Made by a program: the position numbers and the translations under genes. 64,000 nt of DNA from the NCBI GenBank assembly GCA_023443745.1, contig JAEZTB010000049.1:1-64000 (forward strand), written 5' to 3'. The notes below the pieces were generated by a model. That model saw only the letters and a list, made by a program, of their open reading frames with translations, ran no database searches and had not been told where the DNA came from. The stretch is from Bacillota bacterium (lineage in GTDB: Bacteria > Bacillota > Clostridia > DSM-8532). This document shows, piece after piece, positions 21,997 to 31,568 of the stretch (within the stretch, counting starts at the first letter, position 1; every line of letters starts with the position of its first letter).

Positions 21997-23670
21997 ATGA
22001 ATCTTGCTCATCGCTATTTGGAGAAGGAAACCTTTACAAGCTATGAGGACTTTGCTCAGAATCTTAAGATCAAGGTGCCGGACTCTTTTAATTTTGCTTA
22101 TGATATTATTGATGAATATGCCAGGCTTGAGCCCCAGCGATTGGCACTGGTCTGGTGCGACGACACCGGTGAAGAGAGGCGCTTTACCTTTCAGGATTTA
22201 AAGTTTTGGTCGGACAAGACGGCAAACTACTTAAAAGCCTCCGGTATTAGAAGGGGCGATAAGGTGATGCTCATCCTAAGAAGGCGGTATGAGTTTTATT
22301 TCTTTGCCTTTGCCCTGTGCAAAATCGGCGCAACCTATATTCCTTCAACTAGCCAGCTCAAGGAAAAGGATATTGTCTATCGCAACAACGCAGCAGGCGT
22401 AAAAATGGTTGTGGCCTATAATTCTCCTGATATTGTCGATTATGTTGATCAATCCAGGAAGGAGTGCCCTGCTCTGGAGAAAACCATATTGGTTGGCGGA
22501 AAACATGATGGCTGGCTTTGCTTTGATGAAGACATCCCAAATACCTCAGAGAAATGGGACAGGCCTGAAGGTCAGGATGCACCGCAAAACAAGGATCTCA
22601 TGCTCATTTACTTTACCTCCGGGACCACCAGTATGCCTAAGATGGCCGCTCAGGACTTTACATATCCTCTGGGGCATATTGTAACAGCCAAGTATTGGCA
22701 AAGAGTTGTGGAAAACGGGCTGCATCTTACAGTAGCCGATTCGGGCTGGGCTAAGTTCGGTTGGGGTAAGCTCTATGGTCAGTGGATCTGCGGTGCGGTG
22801 CAATTTGTGTATGATATGGACAAGTTCGAGCCTAAGCGCCTTCTGGAATTGATGCAGAAATACCGTCTGGCTACGTTTTGCGCACCTCCTACCATTTATA
22901 GATTCCTGATTCAGCAGGATCTTACTCAATATGATCTTTCTTCACTGGTGCATTGCTCTACAGCCGGTGAGCCCTTAAATCCGCAAGTGTTTTATACCTT
23001 TCAGAAGGAGACCGGATTAAAAATTTTAAATGGTTTTGGACAATCAGAAACTGCCGTTATGGTAGCCAATTTTGAATGGCTGGATATTGACCCCGGTGCC
23101 ATGGGAAAGCCTAATCCTGCTTTCCACGTTGATGTAGTGGATGAGGAGGGGAAATCCGTCCCAGCAGGTGTGGAAGGCGAGTTGGTTGTTCGGAATGTGG
23201 ATACTCATAAGCCTGCAGGACTTTTTTCCGGTTATTATCAGGATACAACAGCCACTCAAAAGGTTTGGCATGACAATACCTATCATACCGGAGACGTGGT
23301 TTATAGGGATGAGCATGGCCTTTACTGGTTTGTCGGGAGAAATGATGATGTTATAAAGGCCTCGGGTTACCGTATCAGTCCCTTTGAAGTGGAAAGCGCT
23401 CTGATTGAACATCCGGCAGTGGTGGAATGTGCCGTAACAGGAGCACCTGACCCTATTCGCGGAACTGTTGTTAAGGCAACCGTAGTTTTGGGCAAGGGCT
23501 ATATTCCCTCGGAAGCACTTAAAATAGAGATTCAGACCTATGTTAAAAATGTTACGGCTCCCTATAAGTATCCCCGTATTTTAGAATTTGTAGAGGAACT
23601 GCCCAAAACCATCAGTGGTAAAATAAAGAGGGCTCAAATCCGAAAGGAAGATCACCAGGGTAAAGAATAG
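21997..23670 (+). CDS. acyl-CoA synthetase, AMP-forming
   Basis: 557 residues of the acyl-adenylate-forming superfamily, closest in style to medium-chain or aryl acid CoA ligases. Motifs: the P-loop YFTSGTTSMPKMA, GEPLNPQVF, LNGFGQSETA, YHTGDV, GRNDDVIKASGYRISPFEVE and the C-terminal catalytic lysine in PKTISGKIKRAQIR. It would activate a carboxylic acid with ATP and CoA. The substrate is not evident. GTAGGAGGC lies 8-9 bases before the ATG. It forms an operon with the XRE-cupin gene and ends at a strong terminator. Confidence 0.92.
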   Translation: MNLAHRYLEKETFTSYEDFAQNLKIKVPDSFNFAYDIIDEYARLEPQRLALVWCDDTGEERRFTFQDLKFWSDKTANYLKASGIRRGDKVMLILRRRYEFYFFAFALCKIGATYIPSTSQLKEKDIVYRNNAAGVKMVVAYNSPDIVDYVDQSRKECPALEKTILVGGKHDGWLCFDEDIPNTSEKWDRPEGQDAPQNKDLMLIYFTSGTTSMPKMAAQDFTYPLGHIVTAKYWQRVVENGLHLTVADSGWAKFGWGKLYGQWICGAVQFVYDMDKFEPKRLLELMQKYRLATFCAPPTIYRFLIQQDLTQYDLSSLVHCSTAGEPLNPQVFYTFQKETGLKILNGFGQSETAVMVANFEWLDIDPGAMGKPNPAFHVDVVDEEGKSVPAGVEGELVVRNVDTHKPAGLFSGYYQDTTATQKVWHDNTYHTGDVVYRDEHGLYWFVGRNDDVIKASGYRISPFEVESALIEHPAVVECAVTGAPDPIRGTVVKATVVLGKGYIPSEALKIEIQTYVKNVTAPYKYPRILEFVEELPKTISGKIKRAQIRKEDHQGKE

Positions 23671-23690
23671 ATTAAACAGAGAAAAATGAA

Positions 23691-23717
23691 AATGCTGAGA
23701 TTCTCAGCATTTTTTTT
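23691..23717 (+). terminator. terminator after the acyl-CoA synthetase
   Basis: A perfect 9-bp stem AATGCTGAG/CTCAGCATT (23691-23699 and 23703-23711), loop ATT, then a run of T. Confidence 0.92.
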
Positions 23718-23825
23718 GCAACTTTTGAAATAAAAGATTAATATTGCCCAAAATCATATTTTGAAGGAATTTTTGAATTTGTCGCGAAATTTTACCATAA
23801 AAAGCGCCTGGAGGTTAAAGTATCG

Positions 23826-26288
23826 GTGTCTCAAAGAGATAGAATTGACTGTTCGGATATGTTGGCTCAAATGGCAAAGGGTTTTATGCTGAGTGAGATT
23901 CTTTATGATGGTGCGGGAAAACCCTGTGATTTCAAAATTGTTTCCGCCAATAAAGGCATGGATAATTTCAGCCTTGTCCCATCTGATGAACTTATAGGAA
24001 TTCGTGTAAAAGATCTTTCACCAAAGTACTGCGACCCTGTTTACCCATTTTTCTATATGGTTGCCAATACAGACCAGGCATCGGAAAACGAGTATTTCTC
24101 CAACATTTACAAAAGAGATGTCAAAATATTCACATTCTCTCCCATGCCCGGGTTTGTTGCATGCTACTATGAGTTTCTTTCCAAGCCAAGCAATTGGATT
24201 AATGATCATGCAGGGAAAATGATACAAATCTCGGAGAATGCAGATCAGGTCTTCTGGGTCAGAAGGGGCGACAAGATTATTTTTGTTAATCCGGTCTTTG
24301 AGACATTATTCGGCATCTCATGTGAAAGGTTCTATCAAGACATAAATGTATTGCTTGAAGTTGTTGATTCAAAGGATTATGGCCGCCTATGCAATGTGCT
24401 CAGGAACGATGGGAAATACCTGGAGACACATTATAATATTGAATTCAGAGTTAATCGGCCCGATGGAACCCTGAAATGGCTTTGGCTTAAGACTTTCTCA
24501 ATCCGAGAGAGTGTGGGGGGAATTGTCAAAAAGGCTGCAACAGTTATTGATATAACTGAGCGCAAGCTCATGGAGGAAGAACTCTTCCGCAATCATCGAG
24601 AAATATCGATCTTATACGATCTTTTTAAGCGGGCAGCTGAGCATGTCGAACTCCTTGAGCTTCTTAAGAAAGCTCAGCAGATCATAGTTGATCATATAGG
24701 AGTGCGCAGTCTTTGCCTCTATTTGAACGATGAGGAAAATAATCAATTAAGACTATATTCCCATCGGGGTATGAGCCAGGAGCTCATAAAAATTGCTATG
24801 GTTCTGCCGTCCGAAGCTGGCTTATATCGGGAGCATACTATTTTGCCTGTTTCAACCCTTGAAGACGAAATAATCAAAGAGCAGCTCATGCGGGATGATG
24901 TAAGCATAATTGGGCGCTTCCCTATTGTTTATGCAGATAAAACCCTGGGAGTTCTAATGGTTGGCCTTATGACGGGGCAGAAATTTAGTCATTTAGATAA
25001 GGAATTCATTATCACCATTTGCAATCAATTGGCCGTTCTAATCTATAATATGAGACTTTTTTATGAGCTTAAGCAGGAATTGGAGATGCGAAGAAATGCT
25101 GAAAAGGAAAACGAGCTGATTTTTAAAACATCCATCGATCTGTTAGCCATAATGGATTATGATATGAAGTTTGTCAGAATCAGCCCTCAATGGGAAAAAT
25201 GCCTGGGATGGAATGAAAGTGAGCTTATTAATAGAAGTATTTTAACACTGGTTCATCCCGATGACAGAGACAAAGCTCTGGATTCCATAGACCTGCTTAC
25301 TTCTGAAGGCATCATTATCGGATACGAGAATCGGCTCGCACAAAAAGATGGCACCTACCGGTGGTTCGCATGGAATGCCCAGGTGGTCATGGAAGATAAA
25401 GACAAGCTAATTGTTATGTCTGGCCGGGATATCACGCGGAATAAGGAAATTGAAGATAAGAACCGTGATCTGGAGCGGGCCTATCAGATGGAATCCATTA
25501 AGATGGAGTTTTTTGCCAACATCTCTCATGAATTCAGAACTCCGCTGAATATCATTCTTTCAGCACTTCAGCTCATTCAATATGGCATGGCTGAGCATAA
25601 GCTTTCTCCTGAAAACGAGAGGCATTTAAGACACTTAAGATCCGTAAAACAAAATGCTTTCAGACTTCTTAGGCTGGTTAACAACCTCATTGATATTACA
25701 AAGCTCGATTCGGGATATTTAAAGATTTATCCCTCCAACTGCGATATTATCAATATGGTTGAGAATATCACCCAGTCCGTAGCCCAATATATAGAGGGCA
25801 AGGGAATCAATCTGATTTTTGATACCGATGTGGAGGAGAAAATTCTTGCATGTGATACCGATATGATTGAACGGATTATGCTTAATCTTCTTTCCAATGC
25901 TGTTAAGTATACCGATAAAGGCGGCACTATCAAGGTAACCATTCAAGATTTGGGTGATACAATCAGAATATCTATCATGGATACCGGCGTGGGAATAGCG
26001 GAGGATAAGCTGGATATGATCTTTGAGCGATTTGTTCAGGGTGATCGGCCTCTCAACAGAAGATGTGAGGGAAGCGGTATTGGGCTCTCATTGGTTAAGT
26101 CCCTGGTTGAGCTTCATAAAGGGAGGATTTATGCCAACAGTACTGTCAATAAAGGCAGTGAATTTACTTTCGAGCTCCCCGTGGTCGTAATGGATCAAAG
26201 TGCCCAATTCCAGGGCGTGGAACCCAGCAATGAGGAGCGGATTCACAAAATAAATGTGGAGTTTTCTGATATTTATTCCTTAAATTAA
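23826..26288 (+). CDS. orphan PAS-PAS-GAF-PAS sensor histidine kinase
   Basis: 820 residues, no membrane segment or signal peptide, so it senses inside the cell. Order: a PAS-like region (10-120), PAS (130-250, RPDGTLKWLWLKT), GAF (about 260-410), PAS with PAC (425-545, AQKDGTYRWFAWN), HisKA with phosphoacceptor His568 in FFANISHEFRTPLN, then a HATPase with NLLSNAVKYTDKGG, MDTGVGI and GSGIGLSLVKSLVELH. No response regulator or receiver domain is nearby, so the partner is elsewhere; in Clostridia such orphan kinases often feed Spo0A, but that is inference. GTG start, with GGAGG 11 bases upstream. Confidence 0.92.
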   Translation: MSQRDRIDCSDMLAQMAKGFMLSEILYDGAGKPCDFKIVSANKGMDNFSLVPSDELIGIRVKDLSPKYCDPVYPFFYMVANTDQASENEYFSNIYKRDVKIFTFSPMPGFVACYYEFLSKPSNWINDHAGKMIQISENADQVFWVRRGDKIIFVNPVFETLFGISCERFYQDINVLLEVVDSKDYGRLCNVLRNDGKYLETHYNIEFRVNRPDGTLKWLWLKTFSIRESVGGIVKKAATVIDITERKLMEEELFRNHREISILYDLFKRAAEHVELLELLKKAQQIIVDHIGVRSLCLYLNDEENNQLRLYSHRGMSQELIKIAMVLPSEAGLYREHTILPVSTLEDEIIKEQLMRDDVSIIGRFPIVYADKTLGVLMVGLMTGQKFSHLDKEFIITICNQLAVLIYNMRLFYELKQELEMRRNAEKENELIFKTSIDLLAIMDYDMKFVRISPQWEKCLGWNESELINRSILTLVHPDDRDKALDSIDLLTSEGIIIGYENRLAQKDGTYRWFAWNAQVVMEDKDKLIVMSGRDITRNKEIEDKNRDLERAYQMESIKMEFFANISHEFRTPLNIILSALQLIQYGMAEHKLSPENERHLRHLRSVKQNAFRLLRLVNNLIDITKLDSGYLKIYPSNCDIINMVENITQSVAQYIEGKGINLIFDTDVEEKILACDTDMIERIMLNLLSNAVKYTDKGGTIKVTIQDLGDTIRISIMDTGVGIAEDKLDMIFERFVQGDRPLNRRCEGSGIGLSLVKSLVELHKGRIYANSTVNKGSEFTFELPVVVMDQSAQFQGVEPSNEERIHKINVEFSDIYSLN

Positions 26289-26605
26289 GGATGAATAACC
26301 CAAAAGGTAAAAGTTGAATCTTGTCTTACGTAGCAAGCTGTTTCACGGCTTTGTGCATTGCAATTCAATAATGAGGTATGATTTTCTGGTCAAGATAAAT
26401 TTTTACTATTGAAAGCTTGACTAAGTCTCTCACAAAAAAACCAGATAAGAATTTACTATTAATCAGCATACCTTTATTCATAGAAACATCCATGCGATCC
26501 CTATAATTAAATTATTCAATGACTATCATAGGATAAATCATGCTGGGCTTGGAGATTTATTCACTGGGTAGGAATTATCAAATAATTTAAAAAGGGGATG
26601 TTAAC
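26289..26605. other. intergenic region upstream of xylF
   Basis: 317 bp, AT-rich. I see no gene. A TATAAT stands at about 26500 without a convincing -35. The region must hold the promoter of the xylFGH operon and, if the model for this system holds, YesN-binding sites; I cannot point to the sites. The xylF ribosome-binding site AAAGGGGATG closes it. Confidence 0.4.
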
Positions 26606-27640
26606 ATGAAAAAGGTAATCAAAATTCTAGCTTTGATGCTTGCCATGGTCATGCTGACTGCATTATTTACCGGCTGTGGAAAGGAAGTAGCGTCACAAAA
26701 TGAGAATGGAAAGAAATTAAAAATCGGTATCTCACTTCCGACTCAAAGAGAAGAAAGATGGGTGCTTGACAAGGAAAACTTTGAAAAAGTAGCAAAAGAG
26801 CTCGGCGTTGAAGTAGCCATTCAAATTGCTGATAATGATGCAGCGAAACAGCAATCACAATGTGAAAATCTTATCGCTCAGGGAATCGACGTCCTGATTC
26901 TCGCCCCCCATGATGGAAAAGCGGCAGCAAATATTGTAACAAAAGCCCACGAGGCTGGAATTAAGGTCGTATCCTATGACAGGCTCGCACTCGATTGCGA
27001 TCTTGAACTGTATGTAACCTTCGATAGCTTGAAAATCGGTGAAATGCAAGGCGAATGGCTTATGAGCAAGGTTACAAAAGGTAATGTCGTTGTTCTCGCA
27101 GGTGACCCCGCCGACAGTTGCGCAGTTCTTTATAAAAAGGGTGCTATGAATAAGATACAGCCAAGGGTTGACAGCGGAGACATCAAGGTTGTAGCTAACC
27201 AGGATGTTAAGGACTGGCAACCAAGTGAAGCAATGAAGCATATGGAGAATGCTTTGACTGCCAACGGAAATGACATCCAGGGGGTTCTTGCTCCTAATGA
27301 TGGTACTGCTGGGGCAGTCATTCAGGCTCTTGCGCAGCAGGGAATGGCTGGAAGTATACCTGTTACAGGACAGGATGCGGAAGTAGCGGCTGCAAAGAGA
27401 ATTCTTGAAGGCACCCAGGGAATGACAGTATTCAATGACATAAGAGATCTTGGTAAAGCAGCCCTTGAAGCGGCTGTAAAGTTTGCAAAGGGCGAAGCCG
27501 TTGCAACAGAGAATAAGGAACACAACGGTAAAATTGATGTCCCGGCAATTTATATGGGACCGAAGCTTGTTGATAAGGATAATCTCCAGAAGGTTCTTGT
27601 AGATAGTGGGTTCATGGATAAGAAAGAGTTGGAAAAATAA
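26606..27640 (+). CDS. xylF: xylose-type ABC transporter substrate-binding lipoprotein
   Basis: 344 residues. A lipoprotein signal peptide ends in LFTGC, so the protein is tethered outside the membrane. The mature part is a type I periplasmic-binding fold of the XylF/ChvE kind: LPTQREERWVLDKENFE, ADNDAAKQQSQCENLI, DVLILAPHDG, SYDRLALDCDLELYVTFD, LAPNDGTAGAVIQAL and VTGQDAEVAAAKRI match XylF landmarks. It delivers a pentose (probably D-xylose or a related aldose) to XylGH. xylG follows after 84 bp and xylH overlaps that. A second XylF homologue is encoded at 34740. Confidence 0.92.
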   Translation: MKKVIKILALMLAMVMLTALFTGCGKEVASQNENGKKLKIGISLPTQREERWVLDKENFEKVAKELGVEVAIQIADNDAAKQQSQCENLIAQGIDVLILAPHDGKAAANIVTKAHEAGIKVVSYDRLALDCDLELYVTFDSLKIGEMQGEWLMSKVTKGNVVVLAGDPADSCAVLYKKGAMNKIQPRVDSGDIKVVANQDVKDWQPSEAMKHMENALTANGNDIQGVLAPNDGTAGAVIQALAQQGMAGSIPVTGQDAEVAAAKRILEGTQGMTVFNDIRDLGKAALEAAVKFAKGEAVATENKEHNGKIDVPAIYMGPKLVDKDNLQKVLVDSGFMDKKELEK

Positions 27641-27724
27641 ATAAGTGCTAATTTATAAACAGCAAAGTTTCAGGGGGAATAGTGGGTTTCACTGTTCCTC
27701 CGAAATCTATTAAAGGTGAGATAG

Positions 27725-29248
27725 ATGAGTGAGTATATTCTTGAAATGAGAAACATAACAAAGGAATTTCCAGGTGTTAAGGCCTTGGATAATGTGAGTT
27801 TCAAAGTAAAAAAAGGTGAAATTCACGCCCTTGTGGGTGAAAATGGAGCTGGAAAATCAACTCTGATGAAGGTTTTGAGCGGAGTTTACCCTTTTGGCTC
27901 CTATAGTGGAGACATTACATTAAATGGAAAAGAACGGACTTTTATCAGCATAAAAGACAGCGAGCATGCCGGTATTGCTATCATATATCAGGAGTTAACC
28001 TTAGTTAAGCACATGAATATATGTGAAAATATTTTTCTTGGCAATCAATTCTCCAGCCATGGCATTATTAATTGGGAAAAATCATTTGTAGAAGCGGAAA
28101 AGGTTTTAAAGGAGGTACGGCTGAATGCTGATCCTCACACCAAAGTTATCAATCTTGGAATAGGTCAGCAACAGCTGGTAGAGATCGCAAAAGCAATTGC
28201 AAAGAAGACCGAGCTTTTGATATTGGATGAACCCACCTCAGCGCTAACCGAAAATGAGACCGCAAATCTTCTTAATCTTCTAAGGGAATTTCGAGAAAAA
28301 GGGGTTACCTGTATATATATATCCCATAAATTGAGCGAGGTCTTTCAGCTTGCAGATGCCATAACGGTTCTGAGGGATGGGAAAACTGTTGCAACCCATG
28401 ATACTCAGGAGCTTTGTGAAAACAAGCTGATATCACTTATGGTAGGCCGTGAGCTGACACAGCGATTTCCAAGGGTGGAGCACACTCCTGGAGAAGTGGT
28501 TCTGGAGGTAAAGAATTGGACAGTTTATGATCCTGAATTGCCTGACAGAAAAGTGATTCGTGATGTAAGCTTTACTGCAAGAAAAGGTGAGATATTAGGT
28601 ATTTCCGGGCTCATGGGTGCGGGCAGAACAGAGCTTTTTATGAGTATTTTTGGCTGCTATGGGAGCAATCAAAGTGGGGCTGTGTGTATAAACGGCAGGG
28701 AGATTAAAGCTAGAACGCCAAAGGATGTTATTAAAGAAGGGATCAGTTATCTTTCGGAGGACCGAAAAGGAAATGGATTGGTATTGATCCAAGATATTAA
28801 AAAGAATATTTCTATGGCAAGTCTATCAAGGATCTCCAAGATGAGTGTAATTAATGATAATGAAGAAATAAAGGCCATAGAAAAGTATGTAATGGACCTT
28901 CACATCAAGACCCCTTCCATCGAGCAGATGACTGGCAATTTAAGCGGGGGAAATCAGCAAAAGGTAGTATTGGCAAAATGGCTGATGACTCAGCCTAAGG
29001 TTCTTATTCTTGATGAACCTACGAGGGGAATTGACGTTGGGGCCAAGTTTGAAATTTACAATATTATGAACAGGCTTGTCGATGAAGGAGTTTGCATTAT
29101 AATGATTTCTTCCGAGCTGCCGGAGATACTTGGAATGAGTGACAGGATATTGGTTATGCACGAAGGAAAAGTCAATGGGGAGCTTCAATGGAAAGATGCA
29201 ACTCAAGAAAAAATATTAGCTTTTGCTACAGGGGGGTATGTTAAATGA
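27725..29248 (+). CDS. xylG: sugar ABC transporter ATP-binding protein
   Basis: 507 residues, with two fused nucleotide-binding domains as in XylG, RbsA and MglA. Domain 1: Walker A GENGAGKST, signature LGIGQQQLVEIAKAI, Walker B LLILDEPTSAL. Domain 2: degenerate Walker A GLMGAGRTE, signature LSGGNQQKVVLAKWL, Walker B VLILDEPTRGIDVG. The degenerate second P-loop is normal for the family. It powers XylH. ATG 27725 follows AAAGGTGAG. The stop overlaps the xylH start by 4 bases. Confidence 0.95.
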   Translation: MSEYILEMRNITKEFPGVKALDNVSFKVKKGEIHALVGENGAGKSTLMKVLSGVYPFGSYSGDITLNGKERTFISIKDSEHAGIAIIYQELTLVKHMNICENIFLGNQFSSHGIINWEKSFVEAEKVLKEVRLNADPHTKVINLGIGQQQLVEIAKAIAKKTELLILDEPTSALTENETANLLNLLREFREKGVTCIYISHKLSEVFQLADAITVLRDGKTVATHDTQELCENKLISLMVGRELTQRFPRVEHTPGEVVLEVKNWTVYDPELPDRKVIRDVSFTARKGEILGISGLMGAGRTELFMSIFGCYGSNQSGAVCINGREIKARTPKDVIKEGISYLSEDRKGNGLVLIQDIKKNISMASLSRISKMSVINDNEEIKAIEKYVMDLHIKTPSIEQMTGNLSGGNQQKVVLAKWLMTQPKVLILDEPTRGIDVGAKFEIYNIMNRLVDEGVCIIMISSELPEILGMSDRILVMHEGKVNGELQWKDATQEKILAFATGGYVK

Positions 29249-30474
29249 ACAGTATTGCAAAACCGATAGCCATTGAAACCGGTACAGATAACCGAAAAAG
29301 AACAATTAAAGATTGGATTGCAGTCTCAGCAAAACAAAACGTAAGACAATATACGATGTTCATAGCACTATTGCTGATTTGGGTAATGTTCGCCATACTA
29401 ACTGATGGAATATTCATCACATCAAGAAATCTTTCCAATTTATTTTTACAAATGGTAACAATAGGATTCTTGGCATGTGGCATGGTTCTCGTCATTGTTG
29501 CGACCCATATCGATCTTTCTGTGGGTTCCGTTGCTGCAACCCTGGGTGCTACTGCGGCCTACCTCATGGATAAATTGGATGTCAACCCATGGCTTGCAAT
29601 ACTCATCACCTTGATTGCCGGCTTGCTTATTGGATGCTGGCACGGGTATTGGATTTCATACAGGGGAGTTCCGGCATTCATTGTGACACTGGCAAGCATG
29701 ACCGCCTTTAAGGGGGTCACTCTCGCCATTACCAAAGGGGCAACCATAGGTGAATTCCCTAGTTCCTTTAAGGCAATAGGGCAGGGGTATGTCCCAAAGC
29801 TTTTCTTTCACGATGCTAAGTTTAATGACACAAGTGTGATTATAGGATTATTATTGATTATCGGGTACATAGTGATGGAATCAAAAAAGAGAGCTTCCAG
29901 AAAAAAATATGGATTTGATGTTCCTCCGATCCAGATTCAAATAATCAAATTGATACTTGTATCGGCTCTGATTGCTCTAGCCTGCTCCATCATGATCAGT
30001 TATATGGGGATACCTTATGCAGTGCTGCTTTTACTGGGTGTCGTCATACTCTTTACTTTCATTGCGAATAAGACAACCTTTGGGAGAAATGTATACGCAA
30101 GTGGCGGCAATAAGGAGGCTGCAAGACTGTCAGGAATCAATATTAAACGTGTGGGCTTTTCCATATTTGCTCTTATGGGAATCCTTAATGCCATAGCGGC
30201 CATCGTTTTCACTGCAAGGTTAAATGCAGCGACTCCATCAGCAGGCAATCTTTTTGAGCTGGATGCCGTTGCGGCCTGCTATATCGGCGGTACAAGTCCT
30301 CTTGGTGGTGTTGGAACAATATATGGTGCTATAATCGGAGCCCTTATCATGGCGAGCCTTGATAATGGCATGAGCTTAATGAATCTCCCCATTATGTTCC
30401 AATATATCATTAAGGGTATGATTCTCTTATCTGCTGTCTGGATAGACTTCGCAACGAAAAAGAAAGCATTGTAA
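29245..30474 (+). CDS. xylH: sugar ABC transporter permease
   Basis: 409 residues with about ten membrane helices, of the branched-chain amino acid/ribose permease family (BPD_transp_2). It begins with a hydrophilic stretch of about 35 residues. The family coupling region is RNVYASGGNKEAARLSGINI, and GGTSPLGGVGTIYGAIIGAL is the conserved C-terminal motif. The length and the central hydrophilic loop (SKKRASRKKYGFD) fit XylH rather than the shorter RbsC. It overlaps xylG (ATGA). After it come 97 bp with no terminator, so read-through into the sensor gene is possible. Confidence 0.93.
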   Translation: MNSIAKPIAIETGTDNRKRTIKDWIAVSAKQNVRQYTMFIALLLIWVMFAILTDGIFITSRNLSNLFLQMVTIGFLACGMVLVIVATHIDLSVGSVAATLGATAAYLMDKLDVNPWLAILITLIAGLLIGCWHGYWISYRGVPAFIVTLASMTAFKGVTLAITKGATIGEFPSSFKAIGQGYVPKLFFHDAKFNDTSVIIGLLLIIGYIVMESKKRASRKKYGFDVPPIQIQIIKLILVSALIALACSIMISYMGIPYAVLLLLGVVILFTFIANKTTFGRNVYASGGNKEAARLSGINIKRVGFSIFALMGILNAIAAIVFTARLNAATPSAGNLFELDAVAACYIGGTSPLGGVGTIYGAIIGALIMASLDNGMSLMNLPIMFQYIIKGMILLSAVWIDFATKKKAL

Positions 30475-30571
30475 TTCAAACATGAATGCAAATATGCAAA
30501 ATAGCATTCGCAGGAGTTGAATAAATTTTACAATAATGAGATAATATTAAATAACTTAATTGAGGGGATGT

Positions 30572-31567
30572 ATGTGGGAAAGAGGAAAATTCCTAAAAAT
30601 GAATAGGTATTTTGTCATAACCCTCGTTGTATTTCTGACAACAGCTATACCTCTTACACAATCCTACAGGAAAACAAGTCATACTGTTAAATCCACAAAT
30701 CATGAAGATATATATCGATTTGCCTGTATTTATTCAGGAAGTAGTGATTATTACAAGTCTTCGCTAAAGCAAGGACTCGAAAAAGCCTCTGAGAAATTAG
30801 GGGTCTGGGTGAATTTTCTGAGTTTCAAATCAATTGAAACAGACAAGCATTGTGATGAGTTTGATAAAGCTATTGCTGCAAAGGTTGATGGTATCATCAC
30901 CAATATTCCTGACGCTGAGGCCATTCGTCGCTATATTGAAATAGCCGACGAAAATCATATACCTGTTATCACAATAGAAAGCGACTTGCCCGGCAGTAAA
31001 AGAATTTCTTTTATTGGAACCAATAGCTATGCTTTTGGGGTTAATGCAGGAAGGCTTATGATTTCCGCGACAAATGGAAAAGCAAGGACTGCTATGTTTT
31101 TGAGCTCCAACATGAGCAGGCAGAATTTGAAAAACCAAGGCTTTCAAGACACCGTAATGAATGATGATGAAATGGATGTTGAGTTATTTGTATCTGAAGA
31201 ACCCAGCATAATAGGGTATGTCAATACGGCTCAGTCTATTTTTGTAAACAATCCTGACCGTGATTCTTTCTTCTGCCATGATTCTGAAAGCACATTAGGT
31301 GTTGTAAGAGCGATGATTGAGTTTAATAAAACGAATAATGTGGTTATCGGTTCTGGCAATTCAAACGAGATTTTAAGGTACATAAAAAACGGAATCATTT
31401 ATGCTTCTCTGGTAGAGGATCCCTATACTATCGGGTATCTTTCGGTTGAAAACATGTTGAAACATAAAAAAGGAGAGAGTATTTCAGAGTCTGTTAATCC
31501 TGATATCATTATTTTGTCAAAAGATAATATTGATAGCATACTCGAAGAGAGAGAGGGCAAGGAGTGA
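30572..31567 (+). CDS. membrane-anchored sugar-binding sensor protein (XylFII type)
   Basis: About 331 residues. One N-terminal hydrophobic segment (YFVITLVVFLTTAIPL) has no lipobox cysteine, so this is a signal anchor. The rest is a periplasmic-binding fold (FACIYSGSSDYYKSSLKQG, VDGIITNIPD, PVITIESDLPGSKRISFIGT). It directly precedes a LytS-type kinase, ending one base before it starts. In Clostridium beijerinckii a protein of this kind, XylFII, binds D-xylose and presents it to LytS; the same arrangement is inferred here. Start uncertain: ATG 30572 follows GAGGGG closely, ATG 30599 is the alternative; the first possible start is TTG 30560. Confidence 0.82.
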   Translation: MWERGKFLKMNRYFVITLVVFLTTAIPLTQSYRKTSHTVKSTNHEDIYRFACIYSGSSDYYKSSLKQGLEKASEKLGVWVNFLSFKSIETDKHCDEFDKAIAAKVDGIITNIPDAEAIRRYIEIADENHIPVITIESDLPGSKRISFIGTNSYAFGVNAGRLMISATNGKARTAMFLSSNMSRQNLKNQGFQDTVMNDDEMDVELFVSEEPSIIGYVNTAQSIFVNNPDRDSFFCHDSESTLGVVRAMIEFNKTNNVVIGSGNSNEILRYIKNGIIYASLVEDPYTIGYLSVENMLKHKKGESISESVNPDIIILSKDNIDSILEEREGKE

Positions 31568-31568
31568 T

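Noticed and set aside
30485..30510. GAATGC/GCATTC inverted repeat after xylH as a terminator
   Set aside because: A 6-bp stem with a loop of about 14 bases and no T run; not enough for a terminator.
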